Positions 27,447 to 36,388 of a stretch of 64,000 bases of DNA are shown piece by piece. The position numbers and the translations under genes were made by a program. The notes under the pieces are model-generated. The model searched no databases. It saw nothing but the letters and a program-made list of their open reading frames with translations, and was not told the origin of the DNA. The stretch covers positions 372,001-436,000 of the forward strand of contig NZ_OY782186.1 in NCBI RefSeq assembly GCF_963677685.1. The letters run 5' to 3'. The stretch's first letter is position 1, and each line of letters starts with the position of its first letter. The stretch comes from an uncultured Bacteroides sp. (GTDB lineage Bacteria; Bacteroidota; Bacteroidia; Bacteroidales; Bacteroidaceae).

Positions 27447-28961
27447 TTAAGCCTGTTGGTTGAGAGAAATCATTTCTTCTATATATTGTCTATTGTTACA
27501 TAAGCGTGGAACCTTATGCTGACCTCCTAATTTTCCTTTGTCTTTTAACCAATCATGGAAAAGACCTTTGCGAGCAGGTATTACTTCGAGTGGTTGTAGG
27601 GCAATGTCTTTCCACCGCTTGGCTTCATAATCCGAATTTACTTCTTTTAATGTGGTATCAAGGATGGATGCAAAAAGATCGATAGAATCAGGCTTTTTTG
27701 CAAACTCTATAATCCATTGATGGCGACATTTGGCATTTGAATCCATAAATACGGGTGCAGCGGAATATTCGCAAACTTGAGCTCCCGTTTCGGCACAAGC
27801 TTTAGCTAGACCTTTTTCAGCATTATCAATAATCAATTCTTCTCCGAAAGCATTAATAAAATGTTTGGTACGCCCTGTAATAACAAACTTATAAGGGCGA
27901 TTATTTGTGAACTTCACTGTATCACCGATCATATATCTCCATAAGCCACAAGATGTGGAGATGACTAATGCATAATTTTTATTAAGTTCTACTTCTTCCA
28001 AGCAATATATCTTCGGATTTTCTTTTTCTACCTCTTCAAGAGGAATGAATTCATAGAAAATGCCGTAATCAATCATAAGCAACATTGCTGGGTCGGATAA
28101 GTCGTTTTGCGTGCCAAAGTACCCTTCGGATGCATTGTACGTTTCTATGTAATGCATCTTATCGGAGTGGATCACTTGTTTGTATTGATCACGATAGGGA
28201 GTAAAGCTAACTCCTCCGTGGAAGAATACTTCAAGGTTAGGCCATACTTCTTCAAGCGTTTGTTTGCCTGTTTTTTCAAGTATACTTTTGATTAGTACTA
28301 ATAACCATGATGGTACTCCTGAAAGGCTTGTAACATTAGCTTTAATAGTACTATTAGCTATTGCTTCAATTTTGCTTTCCCATTCGTTCATTAAAGCAAC
28401 TTTTTTGCTAGGAACGCGAATGAAATTAACTAATGGGTTGACATTTTGTATTAGAATAGCAGATAAATCACCAACTAAGCTGTGTTTTGAGTTTAGGTTA
28501 GGGCTGTGGCTTCCTCCCAATATTAATCCTTTTCCTGAAAAAAAACGACTTTCTGGGTTCATCCTGAAGTAAAGCGCTACAGCATCAGCTCCGCCTTTGT
28601 AATGAATGTCTTTGAGTGATTCTTTGCTTACAGGTAGAAATTTGCTTTTGTCGTTTGTTGTTCCTGATGATTTGGCAAACCATCGAATTTCGGAAGGCCA
28701 TATGAGGTTCTTTTCTCCTTTACGTAAGCGTTCTACGTAAGGTTTTACGTCGTCATAAGTCTGTATAGGTAAGCGATTTTTAAACTCTTCATAGTTGGAA
28801 ATAGACTGATAGTCATATTTTCTTCCCCATTCGGTATGGGCAGCTTCTTTGAGCAGACGATTCAATACACGATGTTGAATGTCGGCTGCTTCTGTTGTAA
28901 ATAAGTCTATTTCTTTTAAACGAGAGTTAAAAAATTTACTTATGATTTTAGTGCTATTCAT
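27447..28961 (-). CDS. GH3-like acyl-acid amido synthetase family protein
   Basis: This 504-residue protein belongs to the GH3 family, adenylating enzymes that in plants join amino acids to auxin and jasmonate. The AMP-binding motif is KSSGTTNDKSKFLPVS (about residues 102-117); YNASEGYFG and YMIGDTVKF are further core motifs. In bacteria the substrate is unknown. It may act on a fatty or aromatic acid. It precedes the SNF2 helicase by 30 bp and diverges from pfkA. Confidence 0.92.
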   Translation of the reverse strand: MNSTKIISKFFNSRLKEIDLFTTEAADIQHRVLNRLLKEAAHTEWGRKYDYQSISNYEEFKNRLPIQTYDDVKPYVERLRKGEKNLIWPSEIRWFAKSSGTTNDKSKFLPVSKESLKDIHYKGGADAVALYFRMNPESRFFSGKGLILGGSHSPNLNSKHSLVGDLSAILIQNVNPLVNFIRVPSKKVALMNEWESKIEAIANSTIKANVTSLSGVPSWLLVLIKSILEKTGKQTLEEVWPNLEVFFHGGVSFTPYRDQYKQVIHSDKMHYIETYNASEGYFGTQNDLSDPAMLLMIDYGIFYEFIPLEEVEKENPKIYCLEEVELNKNYALVISTSCGLWRYMIGDTVKFTNNRPYKFVITGRTKHFINAFGEELIIDNAEKGLAKACAETGAQVCEYSAAPVFMDSNAKCRHQWIIEFAKKPDSIDLFASILDTTLKEVNSDYEAKRWKDIALQPLEVIPARKGLFHDWLKDKGKLGGQHKVPRLCNNRQYIEEMISLNQQA

Positions 28962-28990
28962 TATTGGTTGTAAAATAACGTTTGATGCTG

Positions 28991-28998
28991 CAAAAGTA
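28991..28998 (-). promoter_or_regulatory. -7 element for the GH3-like gene
   Basis: Minus-strand TACTTTTG, exact TAnnTTTG, 29 nt upstream of the ATG. On the other strand a near match, TATCTTTA at about 29020, may serve pfkA. Confidence 0.5.
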
Positions 28999-29051
28999 AG
29001 CTTATTTATCTTTTTTTTCTATCTTTACCACGAAAATATCGTTAAAAGCTT

Positions 29052-30062
29052 ATGAGAATAGGTATCTTGACTGCAGGAGGAGATTGCCCGGGTATTAATG
29101 CTACTATTCGTGGCGTGTGTAAAACAGCGATTCATCATTATGGAATGGAAGTGCTTGGAATACATAGTGGATTTCAGGGACTGATAGATATAGATGTTGA
29201 GAGCTTTACTGATAAATCTTTGTCCGGGCTGCTGAATCAGGGAGGTACAGTTCTCGGTACTTCCCGAGAAAAGCCTTTTAAGAAGTCAGGTTTGGCTTCT
29301 GGTATAAATAAGCCTGAATTGATCGCCGAAAATATAGAGAAACTAGGATTGGATTGTATCGTTTGTATAGGTGGTAACGGGACTCAAAAAACGGCTGCAA
29401 AGTTTGCTGATATGGGGGTTAATATTGTTTCTGTGCCTAAAACTATTGATAATGATATTTGGGGCACAGATTTTTCTTTCGGCTTTGATACGGCTGTAAC
29501 GATTGCTACTGACGCTATTGATCGTCTTCATTCTACGGCTAGTTCACATAAGCGAGTTATGGTTATTGAAGTGATGGGGCATAAAGCTGGTTGGATTGCT
29601 CTCTATTCAGGTATGGCTGGTGGAGGAGATGTGATTCTTCTTCCGGAAATACCTTATCGGATGGAAGCAATTAATGAGACAGTAATGAATCGTCTTAAAC
29701 GAGGAAAGCCTTACTCCATAGTGGTTGTTGCAGAAGGTATACTGACTGATGGAACGAAACGTGCGGCGGAGTATATTGCCCAAGAAATTCAATTGGCAAC
29801 GGGTATAGAAACTCGTGAAACAGTATTAGGTTATGTTCAACGAGGAGGTTCGCCTACACCGTTTGATCGCAATCTTTCTACTCGCATGGGTGGACATGCC
29901 ACTGATTTAATTGCTAATAGGCAATTTGGTCGTATGATTGCCTTAGTTGGCGATGAGATTACTTCTATACCTTTGAGAGACGTTGCCGGTAAGTTGAAAT
30001 TGGTTGATGAAAGTCAAGATTTGATAGTGCAAGGACGTCGCATGGGGGTTTGTTTTGGTTAA
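29052..30062 (+). CDS. pfkA: 6-phosphofructokinase
   Basis: This 336-residue enzyme phosphorylates fructose 6-phosphate at C1. Landmarks are GGDCPG (residues 9-14), IGGNGTQ (106-112), the catalytic KTIDND (130-135), the MGHKAGWIA loop and VQRGGSPTP near the C-terminus. Gly110 is at the ATP-type position, but Lys130 replaces the Gly of classical ATP-PFKs (Lys is usual in PPi enzymes), and Asn109 takes the place of the usual Asp. It thus belongs to the mixed-substrate group; donor specificity (ATP or PPi) cannot be settled by eye. It is monocistronic and converges on rnc with an 11-bp gap. Confidence 0.95.
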   Translation: MRIGILTAGGDCPGINATIRGVCKTAIHHYGMEVLGIHSGFQGLIDIDVESFTDKSLSGLLNQGGTVLGTSREKPFKKSGLASGINKPELIAENIEKLGLDCIVCIGGNGTQKTAAKFADMGVNIVSVPKTIDNDIWGTDFSFGFDTAVTIATDAIDRLHSTASSHKRVMVIEVMGHKAGWIALYSGMAGGGDVILLPEIPYRMEAINETVMNRLKRGKPYSIVVVAEGILTDGTKRAAEYIAQEIQLATGIETRETVLGYVQRGGSPTPFDRNLSTRMGGHATDLIANRQFGRMIALVGDEITSIPLRDVAGKLKLVDESQDLIVQGRRMGVCFG

Positions 30063-30073
30063 ACCTCGGTAGA

Positions 30074-30955
30074 TTATTCTTTTGGTATGTTTTGATCTAC
30101 ACTTTCATTGGAGAGAGTGTCTTCTTGGCTCTCGATATTTTCAGAGTTTTCTTCTAAATTTTCTTTTTCTTCAGTTTTCGCATTCAGCAATGCTTTGTTT
30201 TCTTCTACACTTTTTAAAAAAAGGGGGTTAGTTCTGATTTTTTTTAGTGTCATTTGAGCCGCATTTTGTTGGGACTCTTTTTTTGAATATCCTATACCCG
30301 TTCCGCCTGATATTCTTTCTACAAGTACTTCTGTTTGGAATACCGGATTGAATTCCGGATCAAGAAACTGCTCAATGAGTTCAAATGAAATCTCCATTTT
30401 GTTTTTTTGTCCCCACTCTATGAGTTTTGACTTAAAATTAACCTCTTTACGCGATAATTTTTCAAGGTCAATATAGCGTTTTATTATCTTGTTGGCTACG
30501 AAACTCTGGCAGTGTTTATATCCCCGATCTATATAAATGGCGCCGATAAATGCTTCAAAAGCATTTCCGTACATGTAGCTATTGTGAGAAGATGAATGTG
30601 CAGATGATTTTATTAATTTATCTAGTCCTATCTCAACGGCTAATTTATTAAGGGTGTCTCTTTGTACTATTTTAGATCGGGTATTAGTCAAGAAGCCTTC
30701 CCTTTTTCCGTCAAAATGATGGTAGACAATATCTGCAACAATAGCATCCAAAATGGCATCACCTAAAAATTCTAACCGCTCGTTGTTTATTGGTTTGCCT
30801 TTCTCAGAGCGTAGAGAACTGGATTTATGTAGCAATGCTTGCTCATAAATACTAATGTTGTGTGGATAGAATCCTAGTATTTGATAAAAACAAAAATAAG
30901 ACTCTCTGTCCTTTCGGAACAGGAGCCTTATTTTATCTATCTTATTACGTAACAC
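30074..30955 (-). CDS. rnc: Ribonuclease III
   Basis: This double-strand RNA endonuclease has the signature NNERLEFLGDAILD and a C-terminal dsRNA-binding domain (about residues 160-230, GGTGIGYSKKESQQNAA), then an acidic tail (about 45 residues, rich in Glu/Asn). I place the start at the GTG at 30955 (V L R N K), 4 bp after the fabF stop. A longer in-frame ATG at 31003 would overlap fabF by 44 bp and has no family match. The protein has 293 residues. It is in an acpP-fabF-rnc operon. Confidence 0.95.
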   Translation of the reverse strand: MLRNKIDKIRLLFRKDRESYFCFYQILGFYPHNISIYEQALLHKSSSLRSEKGKPINNERLEFLGDAILDAIVADIVYHHFDGKREGFLTNTRSKIVQRDTLNKLAVEIGLDKLIKSSAHSSSHNSYMYGNAFEAFIGAIYIDRGYKHCQSFVANKIIKRYIDLEKLSRKEVNFKSKLIEWGQKNKMEISFELIEQFLDPEFNPVFQTEVLVERISGGTGIGYSKKESQQNAAQMTLKKIRTNPLFLKSVEENKALLNAKTEEKENLEENSENIESQEDTLSNESVDQNIPKE

Positions 30956-30959
30956 GATT

Positions 30960-32222
30960 CTATTCTGCGTATTTTTTGAAAATAGCACAAGCATTGTGTC
31001 CACCGAATCCGAAAGTGTTAGATAAAGCTACATTCACTTCACGTTTTTGTGCTTTATTAAATGTGAGGTTAAGATTATAATCTATATTCTCATCGTTATC
31101 ACCTTCAGTATAATTAATAGTGGGAGGTACAATGCCATGTTTGATGGCAAGAATACTTGCGATAGATTCTACAGCACCTGCGGCACCTAATAGATGACCT
31201 GTCATCGATTTGGTAGCGCTGATATTTAATTGGAAAGCATGTTCACCAAAGATTTCTTTGATGGCTTTTGCTTCTGAAATATCTCCTACAGGAGTAGAAG
31301 TTCCGTGAACGTTGATATAATCAACTTCTTCCGGTTTCATTTCAGCATCTTCCAACGCATTCGTCATTACCAATTTCGCGCCAAGTCCTTCAGGATGAGA
31401 AGCCGTTAGGTGATAAGCATCAGCAGATAAACCAGTACCGGCTACTTCTGCATAGATCTTCGCACCGCGCGCTTTAGCGTGCTCTAACTCTTCAAGAATA
31501 AGGCAGCCTCCGCCTTCTCCCATTACAAATCCGTCACGAGAAGCACTGAATGGGCGTGAAGCCTTTTGCGGTTCGTCGTTACGGGTTGAGATAGCATGCA
31601 TGGCATTAAAACCACCCATACCTCCGGGAGTAATTGCAGCTTCAGCTCCTCCACTTACTATTACGTTTGCTTTTCCTAGACGAATCAAGTTGAAAGCATC
31701 GGCAATAGCGTTGGTTGAAGTTGCACAAGCTGAACATGTGGCGTAATTAGGGCCATGAAATCCATACATGATAGAAATCTGACCGGCAGCAATATCCGAA
31801 ATCATCTTAGGGATAAAGAACGGATTAAATCTTGGTCCTTGATCCTTGTGTGTGTAATATTGAGCGATTTCTTCTTCAAAAGTTTTGATCCCCCCAATAC
31901 CGGCGCCAAAGATAACGCCGATTCTGTTTAGATCTTCATTCTCTATGTCAAGCCCAGAGTCGGCAACAGCTTCTTTAGCAACAGCGACGGCATACTGAGT
32001 GTATAAATCCATCTTTCTTGCCTCTTTGCGGTCGACGTATTTAGTTGCATCGAAGTTTTTTACTTCGCATGCAAACTGGGTCTTGAATAGCGATGCATCA
32101 AAATGAGTAATAGGTCCTGCTCCGCTAACTCCGTTCACAAGATTTTCCCAAAATTCGGGAATGTTGTTGCCAATGGGAGTAATGGCGCCAAGACCTGTTA
32201 CTACGACTCTTTTTAATTCCAT
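30960..32222 (-). CDS. fabF: 3-oxoacyl-[acyl-carrier-protein] synthase II
   Basis: This 420-residue condensing enzyme elongates fatty acids. The catalytic Cys is in TCSACATSTNAI, and the two His are in NVHGTSTPVGD and TGHLLGAAGA. It is the middle gene of acpP-fabF-rnc, 17 bp after acpP, typical of Bacteroides. Confidence 0.98.
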   Translation of the reverse strand: MELKRVVVTGLGAITPIGNNIPEFWENLVNGVSGAGPITHFDASLFKTQFACEVKNFDATKYVDRKEARKMDLYTQYAVAVAKEAVADSGLDIENEDLNRIGVIFGAGIGGIKTFEEEIAQYYTHKDQGPRFNPFFIPKMISDIAAGQISIMYGFHGPNYATCSACATSTNAIADAFNLIRLGKANVIVSGGAEAAITPGGMGGFNAMHAISTRNDEPQKASRPFSASRDGFVMGEGGGCLILEELEHAKARGAKIYAEVAGTGLSADAYHLTASHPEGLGAKLVMTNALEDAEMKPEEVDYINVHGTSTPVGDISEAKAIKEIFGEHAFQLNISATKSMTGHLLGAAGAVESIASILAIKHGIVPPTINYTEGDNDENIDYNLNLTFNKAQKREVNVALSNTFGFGGHNACAIFKKYAE

Positions 32223-32239
32223 ATTTTTATGAAAACAGA

Positions 32240-32476
32240 TTACTTTGCGTGTTCTTCGATATAAGAAACAGCGTCACCTACAGTTCCGATCTTTTCTGCT
32301 TGATCATCCGGGATAGAGATACCAAATTCTTTTTCGAATTCCATGATAAGTTCAACCGTGTCAAGAGAATCAGCTCCCAAGTCGTTTGTGAAGCTTGCTT
32401 CAGTAGTAACTTCTGATTCTTCTACGCCTAATTTATCAACGATAATCGCTTTCACTCTTGATGCAATTTCAGACAT
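32240..32476 (-). CDS. acpP: Acyl carrier protein
   Basis: This 78-residue acidic protein carries the phosphopantetheine Ser in [11 protein letters not shown]. It supplies acyl chains to FabF, encoded next. It is the first gene of the acpP-fabF-rnc operon and diverges from purN across a 148-bp spacer. No exact TAnnTTTG was found upstream. Confidence 0.98.
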   Translation of the reverse strand: MSEIASRVKAIIVDKLGVEESEVTTEASFTNDLGADSLDTVELIMEFEKEFGISIPDDQAEKIGTVGDAVSYIEEHAK

Positions 32477-32624
32477 AACTTTAAGTTTTTAATTAATAAT
32501 TAGTTTTATTTCTTTAAATTTGCGGTGCAAAGGAATAAAGATTTATTGTTCTAAGCAAATATTTGATTAATTAAATGCATTGTTTTGCACATTTTTCACT
32601 GTTTTGTGCATATACGGTCTCGTT

Positions 32625-33203
32625 ATGAAGAGAAACATCGCTATTTTGGCTTCGGGTTCCGGCTCAAACGCCGAGAATATTATTCGTTACTTTGAAAATA
32701 ATCCTTTATTGAAGGTGGAATTACTTCTTTCTAATAAGCCGAATGCCCCTGTTATTAGGCGTATAGAGGGCTTTGGTGTTACTTCTGAAGTGTTCCCTTT
32801 TAAAGAATGGAGTGATGCTACCGAAGTGTTAGCTTTGCTAAGACTACACCGTATTGATTTTATTGTGTTAGCAGGCTTTCTTTTACGCATTCCTGATGCT
32901 TTATTAAATGCTTACCCCGATAGAATTATTAATATCCATCCTTCACTTCTTCCTAAATTTGGTGGTAAGGGTATGTATGGTATGAAAGTTCACGAGGCTG
33001 TGGTAGCATCGGGAGAGAAAGAAAGTGGTATAACTATTCATTATATTAATGAGCATTATGATGAGGGAAATGTTATCTTCCAAGCATCTTGTGCTGTTTC
33101 TGCTGTTGATGCTCCGGAAGATGTGGCGGCTAAAGTGCACGAATTAGAGTATATTCATTATCCCCGAGTAATAGAGGAGACAATATTACAAGCCTTTCAA
33201 TGA
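32625..33203 (+). CDS. purN: Phosphoribosylglycinamide formyltransferase
   Basis: This 192-residue enzyme (ATG 32625) of purine synthesis transfers a formyl group from 10-formyl-tetrahydrofolate. It has ASGSGSNAENI near the N-terminus and the catalytic block INIHPSLLPKFGGKG (Asn, His), with Asp in HYDEGNVIFQ. An upstream in-frame ATG at 32580 adds 15 unconserved residues. It converges with pdxB across a small hairpin. Confidence 0.97.
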   Translation: MKRNIAILASGSGSNAENIIRYFENNPLLKVELLLSNKPNAPVIRRIEGFGVTSEVFPFKEWSDATEVLALLRLHRIDFIVLAGFLLRIPDALLNAYPDRIINIHPSLLPKFGGKGMYGMKVHEAVVASGEKESGITIHYINEHYDEGNVIFQASCAVSAVDAPEDVAAKVHELEYIHYPRVIEETILQAFQ

Positions 33204-33229
33204 GACTAATCCATATTGTTTTGAAAATA

Positions 33230-33249
33230 CACCTTATATTATTAAGGTG
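33230..33249. terminator. Small hairpin between purN and pdxB
   Basis: CACCTTA (33230-33236) pairs with TAAGGTG (33243-33249), with A/T tracts on both sides. It is a weak bidirectional terminator candidate. Confidence 0.5.
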
Positions 33250-33253
33250 AAAA

Positions 33254-34309
33254 TTACTTGGAATCGGACTCTATAATGATGTTATAGGCTTCTTCTTCTC
33301 TTCTTAACGGATAGTCGCCTCGTAATTGCTCAAATAATTCGGGATTCTTTTTTAAAGCGTTGTTGTCTCTTATGGGATTATATATTTGAAGCAATGCTTC
33401 TGTTCTATTATAAGTATGAATAATTTTTTTGTCGGGCTCCGGTGGTAGTATCTTGAAATTCGGAATAATGTTGAAATGTGCGCATAAAGCTTCCAAGGCC
33501 ATTTGGGTGGCATTAGCTTTTCCGTCGGCAGAATATCCTGCGATGTGTGGAGTACCGATAAAAACTTTCTTTAGTAGCTCCAAGTTGATTTGAGGCTCTT
33601 TTTCCCATACATCAATAATGGCTTCAGTTATCATTTCCTCATTCAAAGCATCTAGTAATGTCTGGGTTTCAATAACTTCTCCGCGGGAGGTGTTGATGAT
33701 AACTGGTTTACGCTTTAAGGATTGGAAGAACATTTTGTTGGCAAGGTGGAAGGTTTTGTATTCACCTTCAGGATGCAACGGGGTATGGAAGGTAATGATA
33801 TCACATTCTTTTGCAATTACTTCTAAATCAGTAAACCCTTCCTTTCCTTCTTTCTTCTCCCGAGGCAAATCGTTTTTTAATATTCGCATCCCCAGTTTAC
33901 GTGCCACCATTTCTATTTTGCTTCCTACATTACCCACACCTATAATACCTATTGTGCTAGAGCGGAGATTGATATTTCTTTCTTTTTGCAATATTAGTAA
34001 CACTGATTCTATATATTGTGCTACTGATGCAGCATTACATCCGGGAGCATTTTTCCATTCGATACCTGCCTCATGGCAATAAGCAGTGTCTATATGGTCA
34101 TAACCAATGGTTGCGGTTGCGATGAAACGAACCTTGCTTCCCTCGAGCAAATGTTTGTTGCATTGTGTGCGTGTTCGGATGATTAGTGCATCTGCATCAT
34201 GTACGAGCTCAGGAGTGAAGTCTTTTCCAGAAGCATATATCACTTTATCAGCAATCTTTTCTATTGCCTTATTTATATAAGGTATCTTATTATCTACAAT
34301 AACTTTCAT
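33254..34309 (-). CDS. pdxB: Erythronate-4-phosphate dehydrogenase
   Basis: This 351-residue D-2-hydroxyacid dehydrogenase of pyridoxal phosphate synthesis has the NAD motif GIIGVGNVGSKI (about residues 122-133), the VIINTSRGEV block with catalytic Arg, and GTPHIAGYSADGK with the active His. The C-terminal extension fits PdxB. It is monocistronic, with a -7 element at 34332-34339. Confidence 0.95.
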   Translation of the reverse strand: MKVIVDNKIPYINKAIEKIADKVIYASGKDFTPELVHDADALIIRTRTQCNKHLLEGSKVRFIATATIGYDHIDTAYCHEAGIEWKNAPGCNAASVAQYIESVLLILQKERNINLRSSTIGIIGVGNVGSKIEMVARKLGMRILKNDLPREKKEGKEGFTDLEVIAKECDIITFHTPLHPEGEYKTFHLANKMFFQSLKRKPVIINTSRGEVIETQTLLDALNEEMITEAIIDVWEKEPQINLELLKKVFIGTPHIAGYSADGKANATQMALEALCAHFNIIPNFKILPPEPDKKIIHTYNRTEALLQIYNPIRDNNALKKNPELFEQLRGDYPLRREEEAYNIIIESDSK

Positions 34310-34331
34310 AAATATCTTTGTTTTAATATAA

Positions 34332-34339
34332 CAAAGTTA
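34332..34339 (-). promoter_or_regulatory. -7 element for pdxB
   Basis: Minus-strand TAACTTTG, exact TAnnTTTG, 22 nt upstream of the ATG at 34309. Confidence 0.55.
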
Positions 34340-34431
34340 CATTTTTTTCCAGTGAAGAGAAATTTATATCCTCTTATTATTTTTCTGATAATGCATTCCT
34401 TTCTTTTTCTTATAGTCTTCAAGATTATAAC

Positions 34432-34516
34432 AACATCCCCATCTTTTGTCATAGAACATCCCCATGTTCATATAGACAACATGGGGATGTTCTGTTCAAA
34501 AACATGGGGATGTTTT
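34432..34516. repeat. Cluster of four AACATCCCCAT motifs
   Basis: AACATCCCCAT occurs in plus orientation near 34432 and 34456 and in minus orientation near 34478 and 34501. The middle pair forms a 16-bp perfect inverted repeat (AGAACATCCCCATGTT, arms 34453-34468 and 34478-34493). The cluster lies in the 395-bp spacer between pdxB and the LPS locus. It may be a dispersed repeat, a terminator for the pdxB leader region or a binding site; no assignment is possible. Confidence 0.6.
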
Positions 34517-34663
34517 GCCATGATAAGTTTGTTGATTTATAGATGTTTCTTTATTGTCAGTGATACTTATACCTAACTATAGTATGATAAGGACATATAG
34601 AGGATGGTTCATCTCTGTAATTACAAAAAACATTAAACGGTTGCTTGAATGGGAAATATTCCA

Positions 34664-34671
34664 TAGTTTTG
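34664..34671 (+). promoter_or_regulatory. -33/-7 promoter of the LPS glycan locus
   Basis: TAGTTTTG matches TAnnTTTG and a TTG lies 20 bp upstream (34641-34643), as in Bacteroides promoters. The leader to ATG 34705 is about 27 nt. Confidence 0.6.
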
Positions 34672-34704
34672 TCCCGTAATATTTATTTAAAACCAGTAGA
34701 ACTT

Positions 34705-35310
34705 ATGTCATTTAGTAAGCTTTGCAACGATATCTTCCTGAAATCTACTATGGATTATCATGTTGTTGATAGCGTAGATGCTCCAATGAAAAACCCTTAC
34801 GAGATTAAAACGATTGAGTATTATCTTTATTTGAAGAATTGGATAGATGCTGTGCAATGGCATTTTGAAGATATCATTCGTGATCCTTTGATTGATCCAG
34901 TAGAAGCTTTGACATTAAAACGTAGGATAGATAAATCCAATCAAGATCGTACTGATTTGGTGGAACTTATTGATAGTTATTTCCTTGATCAATATAAATC
35001 GGTGATGGTCAATGCTGATGCAACAATTAATACAGAGAGCCCTGCATGGGCGATAGATCGTCTTTCTATTTTGGCTCTTAAAATTTATCATATGCATCAG
35101 GAGGTAGAACGCACTGATACTAATGAAGAACATTTAAATCAATGTAAGACCAAGCTAAACATACTTTTGGAACAGCAAAAAGACTTATCGTTAGCGATAG
35201 ATCAACTAATTGCTGATATTGAGAGTGGTAAGAAATATATGAAGGTCTACAAACAGATGAAGATGTATAATGATCCGGCACTGAACCCTGTGCTTTATGC
35301 AAAGAAATAG
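34705..35310 (+). CDS. DUF4254 family protein, first gene of the LPS locus
   Basis: This 201-residue protein (ATG 34705) matches DUF4254, a mostly helical family. It shows NPYEIKTIEYYLYLKNWIDAVQWHFEDIIRDP and a C-terminal MKMYNDPALNPVLY. Function is unknown, but family members sit beside GT9 genes in Bacteroides lipopolysaccharide core loci. The stop is followed after 3 bp by the GT9 gene, so they are cotranscribed. Confidence 0.85.
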   Translation: MSFSKLCNDIFLKSTMDYHVVDSVDAPMKNPYEIKTIEYYLYLKNWIDAVQWHFEDIIRDPLIDPVEALTLKRRIDKSNQDRTDLVELIDSYFLDQYKSVMVNADATINTESPAWAIDRLSILALKIYHMHQEVERTDTNEEHLNQCKTKLNILLEQQKDLSLAIDQLIADIESGKKYMKVYKQMKMYNDPALNPVLYAKK

Positions 35311-35313
35311 TTA

Positions 35314-36348
35314 ATGGCAAAAATTCTGATCATTCGTTTTTCTGCTATAGGCGATGTTGCGATGACTGTGCCTGTGTTGTACTCATGGGCTATGCAACAT
35401 CCAGAAAATGAAGCCGTTGTCTTAAGTCGCCCTTCATTAGCACCTCTTTTTAGTCGTTTACCTGATAACGTTAGCTTTTATAGTGCGGATCTTAAAGGTA
35501 AGCATCAAGGATTTAGAGGACTTTATACTCTTTTCAAAGAATTGAGAATGTTGAACTTTGATGCTGTTCTTGATCTGCATAACGTTTTGCGTACAAAGTT
35601 TTTATCTCTTTTATTTAGGCTTTCCGGCATTAATGTATATACGATGGCTAAGGGGAGGTGGGAAAAAAGAAAACTGACTCGTCGCAAAAACAAGATTTTA
35701 GTTAATCAAAAAAACTCTTTTCAGCGATATGCTAATGTTTTTGAACAAGCAGGCTTCCCTGTTCTACTTAACTTTACTTCTATTTATGGACACGAGAAGG
35801 GCGATATTAGCCAGATTGGAAATGTGACAGGAGAAAAAGGCAATTTGAAATGGGTTGGGATTGCTCCATTTTCTAAGCATCGCGGAAAAACTTATCCTTT
35901 GGAACTACAAGAACAAGTTGTGGCTCACTTTGCGAAAGAAAGCAATGTTAAAGTGTTCCTGTTTGGTGGAGGCAAGGAAGAAGAAGATTGTTTTAAGAAA
36001 TGGACTGATAAATATCCTGAAGTTGTATCTTTGATCGGGAAACTCACGATGAATACAGAGCTAGCATTGATGAGCCATTTAGATGTGATGCTATCAATGG
36101 ACTCTGCCAATATGCATATGGCGTCGTTAGTGAATATCCCAGTAGTATCCATTTGGGGAGCTACACATCCTTATGCTGGCTTTATGGGTTGGAAACAATT
36201 GCCAACCAATACAGTACAAATGAGTGACTTAGCTTGTCGCCCTTGTTCGGTATTTGGCCAAAAACCTTGTTTTCGAGGTGATTATGCTTGCTTATATCGC
36301 ATAAAGCCGGAAAGAGTGATTGATAAGATAGAGAGTATAATTCTTTGA
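35314..36348 (+). CDS. Glycosyltransferase family 9 (heptosyltransferase-like)
   Basis: This 344-residue GT-B protein matches ADP-heptose:LPS heptosyltransferases. It has IRFSAIGDVAMTVPVL at the N-terminus and the donor-site run SMDSANMHMASLVNIPVVSIWGATHP near residues 268-293. It adds a core sugar to lipid A-linked glycan. Cys in the tail (CRPCSVFGQKPC) is a known variation. The true donor in Bacteroides is not settled by sequence. It follows the DUF4254 gene by 3 bp. Confidence 0.93.
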   Translation: MAKILIIRFSAIGDVAMTVPVLYSWAMQHPENEAVVLSRPSLAPLFSRLPDNVSFYSADLKGKHQGFRGLYTLFKELRMLNFDAVLDLHNVLRTKFLSLLFRLSGINVYTMAKGRWEKRKLTRRKNKILVNQKNSFQRYANVFEQAGFPVLLNFTSIYGHEKGDISQIGNVTGEKGNLKWVGIAPFSKHRGKTYPLELQEQVVAHFAKESNVKVFLFGGGKEEEDCFKKWTDKYPEVVSLIGKLTMNTELALMSHLDVMLSMDSANMHMASLVNIPVVSIWGATHPYAGFMGWKQLPTNTVQMSDLACRPCSVFGQKPCFRGDYACLYRIKPERVIDKIESIIL

Positions 36349-36388
36349 ACGCATGAAAAACTCTTTTTAGGATTTAAAATATTATTTT

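Noticed and set aside
30956..31003. ATG at 31003 as start of RNase III
   Set aside because: It would put 16 extra residues inside the fabF gene; the GTG at 30955 gives the family N-terminus.
33618..34082. 154-codon plus-strand frame opposite pdxB
   Set aside because: Shadow of the pdxB coding sequence; no start context or family match.
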